Counted from the stretch's first letter, positions 15,499-23,697 are shown. The stretch: DNA of 54,030 bases from an uncultured Lachnospiraceae bacterium (GCA_910578405.1 CAJTQO010000011.1:27524-81553), one strand, 5' to 3'. Program-made: numbers and translations. The notes: generated from the letters alone by a model not told the origin.

Positions 15499-17457
15499 AT
15501 GGAAGAGTTGGAGTTGAAGTATCTGCGGAGCCTGTCACATCAGTACCCGACGATTGCGGCGGCGTCTACGGAAATCATTAATTTGCAGGCAATTCTCAGC
15601 CTGCCCAAAGGGACGGAGCATTTCCTGACAGACATCCATGGGGAATATGAACAGTTTAACCATGTGTTAAAGAATGGTTCCGGTTCCGTGAAACGCAAAA
15701 TAGATGAGGAATTTGGCAATACACTGAGCAGTAAAGATAAAAAGAGCCTGGCTACGCTGATCTATTATCCAAAGGAAAAGCTGGATCTTGTGCTGCAGGA
15801 AGAGGATAATATTGAGGATTGGTACAAAATTACGCTGCACCGTCTGGTACAGATTACAAAACGGGTGTCTTCTAAGTACACCCGCTCTAAAGTGCGGAAA
15901 GCCCTTCCAAAGGATTTTGCCTATATCATAGAAGAATTGATAACGGAAAAGGCGGAAATACAGGATAAGGAAGCTTATTATAATGAAATTATCCATACAA
16001 TTATCCGGATTGACCGGGCGCAGGAATTTATTGTTGCGCTGAGTGAACTGATACAACGGATGGTCATAGACCATCTCCATATTGTAGGTGACATTTTTGA
16101 CCGCGGGCCTGGGCCGCATGTTATACTGGATACGCTAAACCATTACCATTCCGTGGACATCCAATGGGGGAATCATGATATTGTATGGATGGGGGCGGCG
16201 TCCGGGCACCTGGCCTGCATTGCCAATGTTATCCGCATGTCGGCCCGTTATGGCAATCTGGATACGTTGGAGGAAGGATATGGAATCAACTTAATCCCGC
16301 TTGCCACCTTTGCGCTGGAAACTTATGCAGAGGCGGACTGCAGCGCTTTTTCCATCAAATACAATACGGATTATAATACAAAAGACTTAAGCCTGGACAT
16401 GAAAATGCACAAAGCAATATCCGTTCTGCAGTTTAAACTGGAAGGGAATCTGATAATGCGCCGCCCGGAATTCAAGATGGAGGACAGGCTGCTTTTGGAC
16501 AAAATAGACTATGAAAATGCCACGGTGACCATAGACGGGCAGGCATATCCGATGAAAGATGTGGATTTCCCTACGGTAGACCCGGCGAACCCGTATGTTT
16601 TGACGCCGGAGGAAGAGCAGGTGATGGAACGGCTGAGGCAGGCTTTTGTCAAATGTGAACGGCTGCAGGCCCATGTGCGTTTCCTATTTGCCAGAGGGAG
16701 TTTGTATAAGGTGTACAATTCCAATCTGCTCTACCATGGCTGCGTGCCGATGGATGAAAACGGGAATTTCAAATCGCTTACCATAGACGGAGTGTCCTAC
16801 CAGGGGAAAGCCTTGTATGATGTGTTGGAATACTATGCCAGGAAAGGGTATTACTCCAAAGACAACCAGGCGGAAAAACAAAAGGGGCAGGATATCATAT
16901 GGTATATCTGGGCAGGCCCCAACTCCCCAGTGTTTGGGAAGGAGAAGATGGCGACATTTGAACGTTACCTTGTGGATGGGAAAGAAGTGCATACGGAACA
17001 TAAGAACAGCTATTACCGTCTGCTGGACGATGAAAACGTGATTAATAAGATATTGGAAGAGTTCGGGCTGAGCGCGGCCCATTCCCATATTGTCAACGGA
17101 CATGTTCCGGTAGAGCTGAAAAAAGGGGAATCCCCTATTAAATGCGGTGGGAAGCTGTTGATTATAGACGGCGGTTTTTCCAAAGCCTATCAGGGCAAGA
17201 CGGGCATCGCGGGATATACTTTGGTAGCCAATTCCCATGGAATGCGTTTGGTGGCGCATGAGCCTTTTGAATCCATGGAAGCGGCGATACGTCGGGAATC
17301 AGATATTTTTTCGGACTCCGTTATTTTGGAGACAAGCAATACGCGTATCCGTGTGGACGATACCGATATCGGCGCGGAATTACGGGAGAGCATCCACCAG
17401 TTGGAAGAGTTGTTGAAGGCATACCGGGATGGCGTGCTGGTGGAAAGGGAAGTATAG
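15499..17457 (+). CDS. fbp: Fructose-1,6-bisphosphatase, class III
   Basis: 652 residues, typical for the large Firmicutes class III enzyme, unrelated to E. coli Fbp. Metallophosphatase motifs: LTDIHGEYEQF (about 42-52), HIVGDIFDRGPGPH (about 193-206), IQWGNHDIVWMGAASGH (about 216-232), HSHIVNGHVPV and IIDGGFSKAYQGKTG near the end. It dephosphorylates fructose-1,6-bisphosphate in gluconeogenesis. It starts 35 bases after dapB and has no separate promoter that I can see, so it may share the lysine-regulated transcript, which would be an unusual pairing. Ends at a strong bidirectional terminator. Confidence 0.97.
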   Translation: MEELELKYLRSLSHQYPTIAAASTEIINLQAILSLPKGTEHFLTDIHGEYEQFNHVLKNGSGSVKRKIDEEFGNTLSSKDKKSLATLIYYPKEKLDLVLQEEDNIEDWYKITLHRLVQITKRVSSKYTRSKVRKALPKDFAYIIEELITEKAEIQDKEAYYNEIIHTIIRIDRAQEFIVALSELIQRMVIDHLHIVGDIFDRGPGPHVILDTLNHYHSVDIQWGNHDIVWMGAASGHLACIANVIRMSARYGNLDTLEEGYGINLIPLATFALETYAEADCSAFSIKYNTDYNTKDLSLDMKMHKAISVLQFKLEGNLIMRRPEFKMEDRLLLDKIDYENATVTIDGQAYPMKDVDFPTVDPANPYVLTPEEEQVMERLRQAFVKCERLQAHVRFLFARGSLYKVYNSNLLYHGCVPMDENGNFKSLTIDGVSYQGKALYDVLEYYARKGYYSKDNQAEKQKGQDIIWYIWAGPNSPVFGKEKMATFERYLVDGKEVHTEHKNSYYRLLDDENVINKILEEFGLSAAHSHIVNGHVPVELKKGESPIKCGGKLLIIDGGFSKAYQGKTGIAGYTLVANSHGMRLVAHEPFESMEAAIRRESDIFSDSVILETSNTRIRVDDTDIGAELRESIHQLEELLKAYRDGVLVEREV

Positions 17458-17480
17458 GATTTTAGATAATTGCAGCAAAT

Positions 17481-17513
17481 AAAAGCAGGGGAAGATTTCC
17501 CCTGCTTTTGAAT
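17481..17513. terminator. Bidirectional terminator between fbp and the lipoprotein gene
   Basis: AAAAGCAGGGGAA (17481-17493) and its exact complement TTCCCCTGCTTTT (17497-17509) with a three-base loop. The A and T ends serve both strands, and it lies between two convergent genes. Confidence 0.92.
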
Positions 17514-17536
17514 AAGGATGGAGACGGGCATTGCTT

Positions 17537-18061
17537 TTACCGGTTTGTAGTAGCGTCTGACCCATTGCCAACTACGTCATCCGTTACGTCAGAGACGCCA
17601 TCGGCAATGTCGTCCACAACATCGCCTACAGCATTTCCGGCATCGTCAAGGATAGAGCCGTCATTATCGTTGGCTGTGCCATTTCCTATCGTGCCATCCG
17701 TTGCGTCGTTTACATTACTGTCAGAAGCGTTATTTCCAGTGGAGTCCATACCGGCGTCATCTGCGTTGCCGTTTGCATTATCCGTCCCGTTATCTATAAC
17801 GTTGCCGTTGGAGCCGTTGGCATTATTGCCTGTGTTGCCGTTCGTGCCGTTTGTGGCGCCGGAGCCGTTGGCATTGCCAGTGGAGCCGGATGTGTTGTTG
17901 TTTCCATTGGAATTGGAGTTATTCCCGGTGTCTGACGTTTCGTTGGAATTGCCGTTGCCATTGTTTGTGTTGTCTGCTTTGTTACGGTTGCCGCAGGCAG
18001 CAACAAAACTGAGCATAAGAAGCATTAGAGAAACCGATATCAGTTTTTTGCTGTTTTTCAT
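17537..18061 (-). CDS. Asn/Gly/Thr/Asp-rich lipoprotein
   Basis: 174 residues. The first 23 form a lipoprotein signal (MKNSKK, then LMLLMLSFVAACG with Cys at the lipobox). The mature part is low complexity and uncharged to acidic: stretches of Asn, Gly, Ser and Thr (TNNGNGNSNETSDTGNN) up to about residue 115, then an Asp/Val-rich repeat segment (DDAGNAVGDVVDDIADGVSD). No enzymatic domain. It is probably tethered to the outer face of the membrane, with the Asn-rich part acting as a flexible spacer. GGAGGG ribosome site upstream of ATG at 18061. Nothing else in the neighbourhood explains its role. Confidence 0.8.
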   Translation of the reverse strand: MKNSKKLISVSLMLLMLSFVAACGNRNKADNTNNGNGNSNETSDTGNNSNSNGNNNTSGSTGNANGSGATNGTNGNTGNNANGSNGNVIDNGTDNANGNADDAGMDSTGNNASDSNVNDATDGTIGNGTANDNDGSILDDAGNAVGDVVDDIADGVSDVTDDVVGNGSDATTNR

Positions 18062-18097
18062 AATATTCCCTCCGTTTTCTTAAAATTACATTTTAAG

Positions 18098-18118
18098 TGC
18101 AACATTTTGAATGTTGCA
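18098..18118. other. Perfect 9-bp palindrome between divergent lipoprotein and hisA genes
   Basis: TGCAACATT (18098-18106), three-base centre, AATGTTGCA (18110-18118). It lies 37 bases before the lipoprotein start and about 90 before hisA. It may be an operator or a leader hairpin of the lipoprotein mRNA. No T-run follows on either strand. Confidence 0.55.
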
Positions 18119-18206
18119 TTAGTAGTATGTTCATGAAAGAAAAAAATATTCAGGAAATTCAATTTTGTTAAAAAACGCGTATAAAATAGAAAGGAGTTGG
18201 TTTGGG

Positions 18207-18986
18207 ATGGAGTTCCGGCCTTGTATTGATATACATAACGGAAAAGTAAAACAGATTGTCGGCGGCAGCCTGAGGGATGGAGCGGGGACGGTAAAGGAAA
18301 ATTATGTTTCCGGGCAGGATGCGGCATTTTATGCGCAGCTTTATAAAAAAAATAAAATAAAAGGCGGGCATGTCATCTTACTGAATGCGGAAGGGAGTGA
18401 AGCCTATAAGGCGACGAAGGCGCAGGCTCTGGCGGCTCTTAAGGAATATCCGGGAGGGCTGCAGGTGGGCGGAGGCATTCGGCCGGACAATGCATGGGAG
18501 TATCTGGATGCAGGGGCCAGTCATGTGATTGTCACTTCTTATGTTTTCCAAGGGGGGAAGATTCACTATGGTCATTTGAAGGAGTTAAAATCCAGTGTGG
18601 GGAAAGAGCGGCTGGCGCTGGACTTAAGCTGCAGGAAAAAGGACGGGGCATATTATATTGTAACCGACCGCTGGCAGTATGATACGGAGGTGGAAGTGAA
18701 TGCGGATATATTGGATGAATTGTCTTCCTACTGTGATGAATTTTTAGTGCATGCCGTGGATGTGGAAGGGAAGGTCAGCGGCATTGAGCGGTCCGTGGTC
18801 GCTTTGCTTGGCCAATGGGGGAAAAAGCCATCCACATATGCCGGAGGCGTGCATAACATGGAAGATATAAAACTTGTAAAGACGCTGGGGCAGGGGAAGG
18901 TAAACGTGACGGTTGGAAGCGCATTGGATTTGTTTGGAGGAGCATTGAAGTTTCAGGATGTAGTTTTGGAGTGCGGCAGCCCTTAG
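18207..18986 (+). CDS. hisA: Eukaryotic-type HisA (ProFAR isomerase)
   Basis: 259-residue TIM barrel. It matches the fungal HIS6 form of phosphoribosylformimino-AICAR-phosphate isomerase rather than the usual bacterial HisA: CIDIHNGKVKQIVGGSL (residues 6-22), FYAQLYKKN, LQVGGGIRPDNA, VIVTSYVF, LALDLSCRKKDG, EFLVHAVDVEGKVSGIE, TYAGGVHNMEDIKLV and the LDLFGG end. The two catalytic aspartates (Asp8 and Asp139) are present. It catalyses step 4 of histidine synthesis. It stands alone, 13 kb from hisZG and 17 kb from hisDB-IE. ATG at 18207 has AAGGAG at 18191-18196. Confidence 0.92.
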   Translation: MEFRPCIDIHNGKVKQIVGGSLRDGAGTVKENYVSGQDAAFYAQLYKKNKIKGGHVILLNAEGSEAYKATKAQALAALKEYPGGLQVGGGIRPDNAWEYLDAGASHVIVTSYVFQGGKIHYGHLKELKSSVGKERLALDLSCRKKDGAYYIVTDRWQYDTEVEVNADILDELSSYCDEFLVHAVDVEGKVSGIERSVVALLGQWGKKPSTYAGGVHNMEDIKLVKTLGQGKVNVTVGSALDLFGGALKFQDVVLECGSP

Positions 18987-19003
18987 GGAAAATGAGGAAC
19001 AAA

Positions 19004-19040
19004 AAAGAACCTATCCGATGCAAGATAGGTTCTTTCCTTA
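19004..19040 (+). terminator. Terminator of hisA
   Basis: AAAGAACCTATC (19004-19015) and GATAGGTTCTTT (19024-19035), eight-base loop, then CCTT. The A-rich 5' side may also serve the opposite strand. Confidence 0.85.
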
Positions 19041-19202
19041 ATCCGTTACCAAATCTGTTACCATATTACAAAATCTAATGGAAATCCATTTATACTGTAA
19101 CCAAACCCAAAGATGCATTATTATAAATGGAAAGCATAACAATTATTATAAAAAGGCACATGTTGATACTGATTAATGGGTTATAAATCTTAAAATGTAA
19201 GA

Positions 19203-19403
19203 TTATAACTTTGTTACGTTTACAGCCTGGGGTCCCTTTTCGCCATTTACTACTTCAAATTCTACAGAAGCGCCTTCTTCCAGAGATTTGAAACCTTCCA
19301 TATTGAGTCCTGAGTAGTGTACGAATACATCATTACCCTGTTCATCAGAGATGAAGCCGTAACCTTTTTGGTTGTTAAACCACTTTACTGTACCTTTGTT
19401 CAT
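19203..19403 (-). CDS. csp: Cold-shock protein (CspA family)
   Basis: 66 residues, single cold-shock OB domain, full length. RNA-binding motifs KGYGFIS (RNP1) and VFVHY (RNP2) are intact, with the usual start MNKGTVKWFNNQKG and end GPQAVNVTKL. It binds single-stranded RNA/DNA and melts mRNA structure. GGAGG ribosome site precedes ATG at 19403. The 5' leader is about 50 bases and begins with a small hairpin (TTGTC/GACAA, 19440-19453). An AT-rich hairpin (19181-19208) overlaps the stop codon but has no T-run. A 10-bp inverted repeat (19085-19094 and 19122-19131) lies further downstream. Confidence 0.96.
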   Translation of the reverse strand: MNKGTVKWFNNQKGYGFISDEQGNDVFVHYSGLNMEGFKSLEEGASVEFEVVNGEKGPQAVNVTKL

Positions 19404-19457
19404 TTCCAGATACCTCCAAAATATATATATCTTATCGTGTTGTCACGCGACAAAAAT

Positions 19458-19486
19458 AGAATAGCATATGTGGAAGGAAATGTAAA
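19458..19486 (-). promoter_or_regulatory. Promoter of the cold-shock gene
   Basis: Minus strand: -35 TTTACA (19486-19481), 17-base spacer ending TGC, -10 TATTCT (19463-19458). Confidence 0.65.
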
Positions 19487-19634
19487 GAAAAAATAATAAA
19501 AATATTCGTAAAAATTGTAATTTTCTCTGAGAGAAGGAAAGATAATTTGCCTATGAGATAAAAATGAAATGTTTATACTATATATATGCAGATAGTGCAA
19601 ATACAGTGAGGGATACATGTGGTAGTATATAAAT

Positions 19635-19712
19635 GCATCAAGCAATACTTGATGCTGTAAAATTCCCCTTTTACATGGGAAAAGGTGCCTGTTATTTAGC
19701 AGGCACCTTTTT
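19635..19712 (+). ncRNA. Candidate small RNA or attenuator with three hairpins and a terminator
   Basis: Inside the 484-base gap between csp and the M23 gene are three adjacent stems. GCATCAAG/CTTGATGC is at 19635-19655. TGTAAAA/TTTTACA is at 19656-19675. A 12-bp terminator stem AAAAGGTGCCTG/CAGGCACCTTTT (19680-19711) ends in TTTTT. CCCCTTTT (about 19665-19672) could instead pair with GGGAAAAGG, which includes the terminator's 5' side, so two exclusive folds are possible. The next coding start is 175 bases beyond and has its own promoter. A TAGTAT/TATAAA -10-like stretch precedes the first stem. No known family recognised. Confidence 0.5.
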
Positions 19713-19827
19713 CTGCGCAAAAATATGTTTTTAGGAAAAAGGGGATGCATTGCCAGACAAGATATTGCTGCAATTTCATAATTTTGAAATAATTTTTAAA
19801 CATTTATTACCAAATTATTAAATAAAG

Positions 19828-19857
19828 TTGTGTTTTGCAGGTTACTTGTGGTAGAAT
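19828..19857 (+). promoter_or_regulatory. Promoter of the M23-bactofilin pair
   Basis: -35 TTGTGT (19828-19833), 18-base spacer ending TTGTGG, extended -10 TAGAAT (19852-19857). Confidence 0.55.
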
Positions 19858-19887
19858 AGAAAGTAGTTACTGGAGGTGACTTATTTT

Positions 19888-20688
19888 ATGAAGCTTAATT
19901 TGCGGAAAAGTAAAATCAGTTATACAGTCATGATTATGTCTGATTCTGCCAAGAAGCATCATACGGAGTTCCACATCAGGGCAGGCGCGGTAGGGGCTGT
20001 TACGCTTTTAACGTTTGCCTTATTTGTGGCTGCCATTTGTTATGTGGTGTACAGCTCCATCACTTTGTCCAATTCCATGGAACGCAGTAAGCGGCAGATG
20101 GAGCAGATTGCCCAAATCAAAGGAGAGAAGGAACAATTGATATTGGAGAAGGAAGGGCTGGAAGCGGAGATTGTAAAATTGGAGGAGAAGATATCCATCC
20201 TTAGCGATACCGTGAACCAGAAGGTAGAGGCAGAGCAGGCGATGGAAGCGGAAATTCAGGAAGAGCATATTCCGAAGGGTTTCCCCATGAGTGGAACAGC
20301 GCAGATCAAGGCGGAAGGGGACGGAGAGACAGAAGATGGCACAGACGGGGAGGATGAAAACGCTGCGCAAAAGATGCGCGCCAATGCAGAGCGGAAGGAA
20401 GTCATTTTCACCGCAGCGGAAGGGACAAATGTCATTGCTTCCGGGGCCGGGGTCGTTTTGCTCGTTAATGAGGATGCAGAGTATGGAAACATGGTCACGA
20501 TTGACCATGGCAACGGATATGTATCCGCATACCGCAATGGAGGCAGTCCCATGGTAAAGGAAGGCAGCGAAGTTGCAAGAGGAGCCATATTATATGTAAT
20601 AGACGAAAAGAATATGGATACCGGCTACAGCATCCGCAAAGACGACGCGTATGTGGATCCTATGGAATTAATCGAAATCAACGGGTAG
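19888..20688 (+). CDS. Membrane-anchored degenerate M23/LytM-family protein
   Basis: 266 residues: short basic cytoplasmic start, one membrane helix (about 33-57), a coiled coil (about 62-115), an acidic linker (about 141-160), then an M23/LytM-like domain (about 170-266). The end motif of the family normally reads DHGxGYxTxYxHL. Here it is DHGNGYVSAYRNGG (206-219), so the HxH pair is lost. No HxxxD zinc motif is visible either. It is therefore probably not a peptidase but a scaffold or activator, as known for EnvC, NlpD and SpoIIQ-type relatives. It is followed by a bactofilin. ATG at 19888 fits GGAGGTGA at 19872-19879. Confidence 0.85.
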   Translation: MKLNLRKSKISYTVMIMSDSAKKHHTEFHIRAGAVGAVTLLTFALFVAAICYVVYSSITLSNSMERSKRQMEQIAQIKGEKEQLILEKEGLEAEIVKLEEKISILSDTVNQKVEAEQAMEAEIQEEHIPKGFPMSGTAQIKAEGDGETEDGTDGEDENAAQKMRANAERKEVIFTAAEGTNVIASGAGVVLLVNEDAEYGNMVTIDHGNGYVSAYRNGGSPMVKEGSEVARGAILYVIDEKNMDTGYSIRKDDAYVDPMELIEING

Positions 20689-20757
20689 AATGGAAATGCA
20701 TTTTGCGAAAACAGCGCTGTTTAAACAAGATGCGGAATTTGGAAATAGGAGGAGAGT

Positions 20758-21183
20758 ATGTTGAAAAGGAAAACAACGGAACAGGTAAATGCAAAAATCG
20801 GCAGCATTATTGGCGCGGATATGGTGGTGAAAGGCGATATTGAGGCGACCGAAGCAATTCGCGTGGAAGGGAATGTGACAGGGGATGTAAGTTCAGAAGG
20901 GACATTGGTGATTGCCGCCACAGGTAAAGTGGTAGGGAATATCAAAGGGAATAATATTATGATAGCGGGGACGATTGAGGGCGATTTGTTTTCCGGCGGC
21001 AGAACGGAAGTGGCTTCTACCGGAAGAATCATCGGCAATATCCGCACAAGGAGCCTGATTGTGGATGAAAATGCGGTATTCCAGGGTCAATGTTCAATGA
21101 ATCCGAATGGAATAGAAGCGGCGCCAATGATTCCGGAGAAAGAACCATATACAAACGATACAGATGATGCAAAGGAATATTAA
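20758..21183 (+). CDS. Bactofilin (polymer-forming cytoskeletal protein)
   Basis: 141 residues. The central part (about 15-110) is the bactofilin right-handed beta-helix, visible as repeating turns with the pattern GDIEATEAIRVEGNVTGDV, GTLVIAATGKVVGNIKGNN and IMIAGTIEGDLFSGGRTEVA. Short flexible ends flank it. Bactofilins polymerise without nucleotide on the inner membrane and often position M23 wall hydrolases. The M23-like gene is 69 bases upstream, a pairing known in several bacteria. AGGAGAG ribosome site. Confidence 0.93.
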   Translation: MLKRKTTEQVNAKIGSIIGADMVVKGDIEATEAIRVEGNVTGDVSSEGTLVIAATGKVVGNIKGNNIMIAGTIEGDLFSGGRTEVASTGRIIGNIRTRSLIVDENAVFQGQCSMNPNGIEAAPMIPEKEPYTNDTDDAKEY

Positions 21184-21199
21184 CCTAAGGGAGTACATA

Positions 21200-21242
21200 G
21201 CAAAATGGGAAACAGTCGGCAGCCTAATGCCGCGGCCGACTG
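21200..21242 (-). terminator. Terminator of the VanZ-like gene
   Basis: On the minus strand CAGTCGGC (21242-21235) pairs with GCCGACTG (21220-21213), followed by TTTCCCATTTT. The upstream arm overlaps the last codons and stop of the gene. Confidence 0.6.
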
Positions 21243-21760
21243 GAGAGAGGGCGGAAAATAGTCATTCTTCCCGTCCATCCGACGATGCGCACCAGGATAA
21301 TGCCGGCGAAAATACCAATGCTGTCAATGGCCACATCTTTTTTGGAAGGGCCGCGTCCCGCCACAAAGGACTGATGGAACTCATCCAGTCCGGCGAATGC
21401 AACGCAAAAAAGCCCAGCCACCAACATTAGGGCAAAACCCCGCACTCTGTATACATAGAGGGGGAAAGAAACAGACACCGCCAGGACAAAATATTCCGTG
21501 ATATGCCCTAATTTGCGGACATAGTAGTGGATTCGGTCAGAGCATCGTTTAATTTGTTCATCCGTAAAGTCCAGCTCCAGAATCCGGTCGGCAGTGGTGA
21601 CGATTTTCCTGCTGACTTTGAAGCTTAGCTGACTGCTGGTTACGCCGTCCTGGGCGGACAGATGGAAAATCATATACATAACAAAAATAGCGGGCACAAA
21701 AGAAAGCGGTTTTAAAACATACCGCAGAGTTTTCTTCATAAACATAAGAAAATACTTCAT
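21224..21760 (-). CDS. VanZ-like membrane protein
   Basis: 178 residues with about four membrane helices. Family marks: RKLGHITEYFVLAV (about 83-96) and the loop FAGLDEFHQSFVAGRGPSKKDVAIDS (about 121-146). VanZ of Tn1546 gives low teicoplanin resistance by an unclear route; most chromosomal relatives have unknown roles. It converges on the bactofilin gene. ATG at 21760 is used because GAGGTGA lies five bases upstream; GTG at 21769 would add three residues. Confidence 0.85.
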   Translation of the reverse strand: MKYFLMFMKKTLRYVLKPLSFVPAIFVMYMIFHLSAQDGVTSSQLSFKVSRKIVTTADRILELDFTDEQIKRCSDRIHYYVRKLGHITEYFVLAVSVSFPLYVYRVRGFALMLVAGLFCVAFAGLDEFHQSFVAGRGPSKKDVAIDSIGIFAGIILVRIVGWTGRMTIFRPLSSRPRH

Positions 21761-21818
21761 AGGGTTCACCTCATATTGAAATCCGGGTTAAAAGGAGCTA
21801 TAGGTAGACATTAAAAGT

Positions 21819-21847
21819 AGTATACACTGTTTCGTCTGCTTTGTAAA
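21819..21847 (-). promoter_or_regulatory. Promoter of the VanZ-like gene
   Basis: Minus strand: -35 TTTACA (21847-21842), 17-base spacer ending in GTG, -10 TATACT (21824-21819). Confidence 0.7.
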
Positions 21848-21958
21848 ATATCCCGGCTGAAAAATTGAGACTGCAATTTCATGGATTTTCGTGCATTTTG
21901 CATGAAAAGGCAAAATTAAGGCGGGAAGTATTTTTCAAAACAGAAGATGATTTTCATA

Positions 21959-21987
21959 TTGAATCTATATGGAATATGGTTTATAAT
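21959..21987 (+). promoter_or_regulatory. Promoter of the MFS transporter gene
   Basis: -35 TTGAAT (21959-21964), 17-base spacer, -10 TATAAT (21982-21987), about 75 bases before the coding start. The rest of the divergent gap 21848-21958 shows nothing I can assign. Confidence 0.75.
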
Positions 21988-22067
21988 GGATTTGCCCGGA
22001 ACGAATGCCCGTCAAGGCGGGGCTTAAAACGGGTAAAAACGAAAGAATGGTTGAGGGATTGTGAATT

Positions 22068-23438
22068 ATGGGTAAAGGAAAGGAAACAAACTCAAAGGGC
22101 TGGCGTTCCAATAAATGGTTCCGCGCAGCCATCCCTGCATTGCTTTTGCATTGCAGCATTGGCACTGTTTATTGCTGGTCAATTTTCAGCCAGGAAATTG
22201 CCGACTATATCGGCTTTTCGAAAGGGGCGACAGAGTGGGCATTCAGTTTCGCCATCTTTTTCCTGGGCATGTCCGCTGCATTCCTGGGAAATGTAGTGGA
22301 AAAAGACATACATAAGTCTTCTTTGCTTGCTACGATTTGCTTTTCGGCAGGTATGGCGGGAACTGGCTTCTTTATTTATTATGGCGGTTCCCATCAGGGA
22401 AGCATGCTGTCGTTGCTTGGCATTTATGTATGTTATGGATTTATTATGGGTGTGGGCTTAGGAACCGGGTATTTGTCCCCGGTTAAAACGTTGATGCTTT
22501 GGTTTGAAGACCGGAAAGGGCTGGCAACCGGGTTGGCAGTGGCTGGTTTCGGCGCGGCAAAGGCAATTGCAAGCCCGATTATGCAGGCTATGCTTGAGAA
22601 TTTGGGAGAAGGCGGCATTTATAAAATGTTCCTGATTCTGGCAGTGGTGTATTTTGCTATGATGTTTGTGGGCCATCTGCTTTTAAAGAAGCCGGAAGGC
22701 TGGCACGAGCCTAAGACAAAAGAAAAAGGACAGAGCATGATGGCAGTCATCAAGTCCAAGCCTGTTTCCAACTATATTGGGATTTGGCTTATGTTCTACA
22801 TTAACATTACATGCGGCCTTGCTCTTATTTCCCAGGAAAAGATGATTGTGAAATGCATTGGCTTAGCAGGGGCGGTAGGGGTAATTTCCACGGTTTCTGC
22901 AGTGTTTAATGCAGGCGGACGTCTTGGTTTCTCTGCATGGGCGGATATGATGAAAGACAGGAATACGATTTATAAGCTGATTTTCATTCTTTCCATAGCT
23001 TTTACTGGCGCGGTGATTTTGACAGGCGGCATTAAGAACGGCAATGGGAATATGGCTCTGACGGCGTTGGTGTTATGCCTGATTTTTGTGGTGAACGCCG
23101 GGTATGGCGGCGGATTTTCCAATGTGCCAACGTTGCTTTCAGATCATTACGGGATGAGCAATATCAGCGCAATCCACGGGCTGACCTTGTCTGCCTGGGG
23201 GTTTGCCGGGCTGACCGGGAACCAGATGGCAAGCTGGATTGTGAACCATTTTGGCAGTCCGGTGGAGATAGGCCATGAGCTGGCCGATGGGACAGTGGAG
23301 ATGATTACGGTAAATCCTACAGGGTATCAGACGGTATTGTATGCAACCATCGTCCTTTATATTGTGTCTATGGTGATTTGCCTGTTGCTGGTGAAACCAA
23401 CGGATAAAGCATTGGAGGCAAAGGCGAAAAGAAGATAA
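22068..23438 (+). CDS. MFS transporter, oxalate/formate antiporter (OFA) family
   Basis: 456 residues with about 12 membrane helices, a basic N-terminus (MGKGKETNSKGWRSNKW) and a basic end. OFA-type segments include LLHCSIGTVYCWSIFSQEI (TM1), YGFIMGVGLGTGYLSPVKTLMLWFEDRKGLATGLAVAGFG spanning TM4-TM5, and a repeat half with INITCGLALISQEKMI. The family carries small organic acids, but OxlT residues for oxalate cannot be confirmed by eye, so the substrate is open. Flanked by its own promoter and terminator. Confidence 0.9.
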   Translation: MGKGKETNSKGWRSNKWFRAAIPALLLHCSIGTVYCWSIFSQEIADYIGFSKGATEWAFSFAIFFLGMSAAFLGNVVEKDIHKSSLLATICFSAGMAGTGFFIYYGGSHQGSMLSLLGIYVCYGFIMGVGLGTGYLSPVKTLMLWFEDRKGLATGLAVAGFGAAKAIASPIMQAMLENLGEGGIYKMFLILAVVYFAMMFVGHLLLKKPEGWHEPKTKEKGQSMMAVIKSKPVSNYIGIWLMFYINITCGLALISQEKMIVKCIGLAGAVGVISTVSAVFNAGGRLGFSAWADMMKDRNTIYKLIFILSIAFTGAVILTGGIKNGNGNMALTALVLCLIFVVNAGYGGGFSNVPTLLSDHYGMSNISAIHGLTLSAWGFAGLTGNQMASWIVNHFGSPVEIGHELADGTVEMITVNPTGYQTVLYATIVLYIVSMVICLLLVKPTDKALEAKAKRR

Positions 23439-23472
23439 AAGGAAGTAAGTCTCAGGAAAACATAAATAATGC

Positions 23473-23517
23473 AAAAAACAAGTCCCCGCAGTGAATGGCT
23501 GCGGGGACTTGTTTTTT
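23473..23517 (+). terminator. Strong terminator after the MFS gene
   Basis: A 19-bp perfect stem: AAAAAACAAGTCCCCGCAG (23473-23491) and its complement (23499-23517) ending TTTTTT, with a seven-base loop. It would work in both directions. Confidence 0.93.
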
Positions 23518-23586
23518 GCCGCAGCATTGTATGAGAAGGCAGGGGGCTTAAGGCAGTGTGGTGAAGGATTAGGAGACGCAGGATTA

Positions 23587-23615
23587 TTGCATTTGGTAAA
23601 TTTTTGTGGTAGAAT
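23587..23615 (+). promoter_or_regulatory. Promoter of the HAD/YgiQ unit
   Basis: -35 TTGCAT (23587-23592), 17-base spacer ending TTGTGG, extended -10 TAGAAT (23610-23615). Confidence 0.75.
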
Positions 23616-23697
23616 AAAAACCGTTGATGAAGAACGATTCGTTTTTTATAGAGGTGAATATCCATCTGCATAGCAGGAGTCGCCAAGGGAGGTATTT

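Noticed and set aside
19085..19131. 10-bp inverted repeat as the csp terminator
   Set aside because: Long loop and no T-run on the minus strand; significance unclear.
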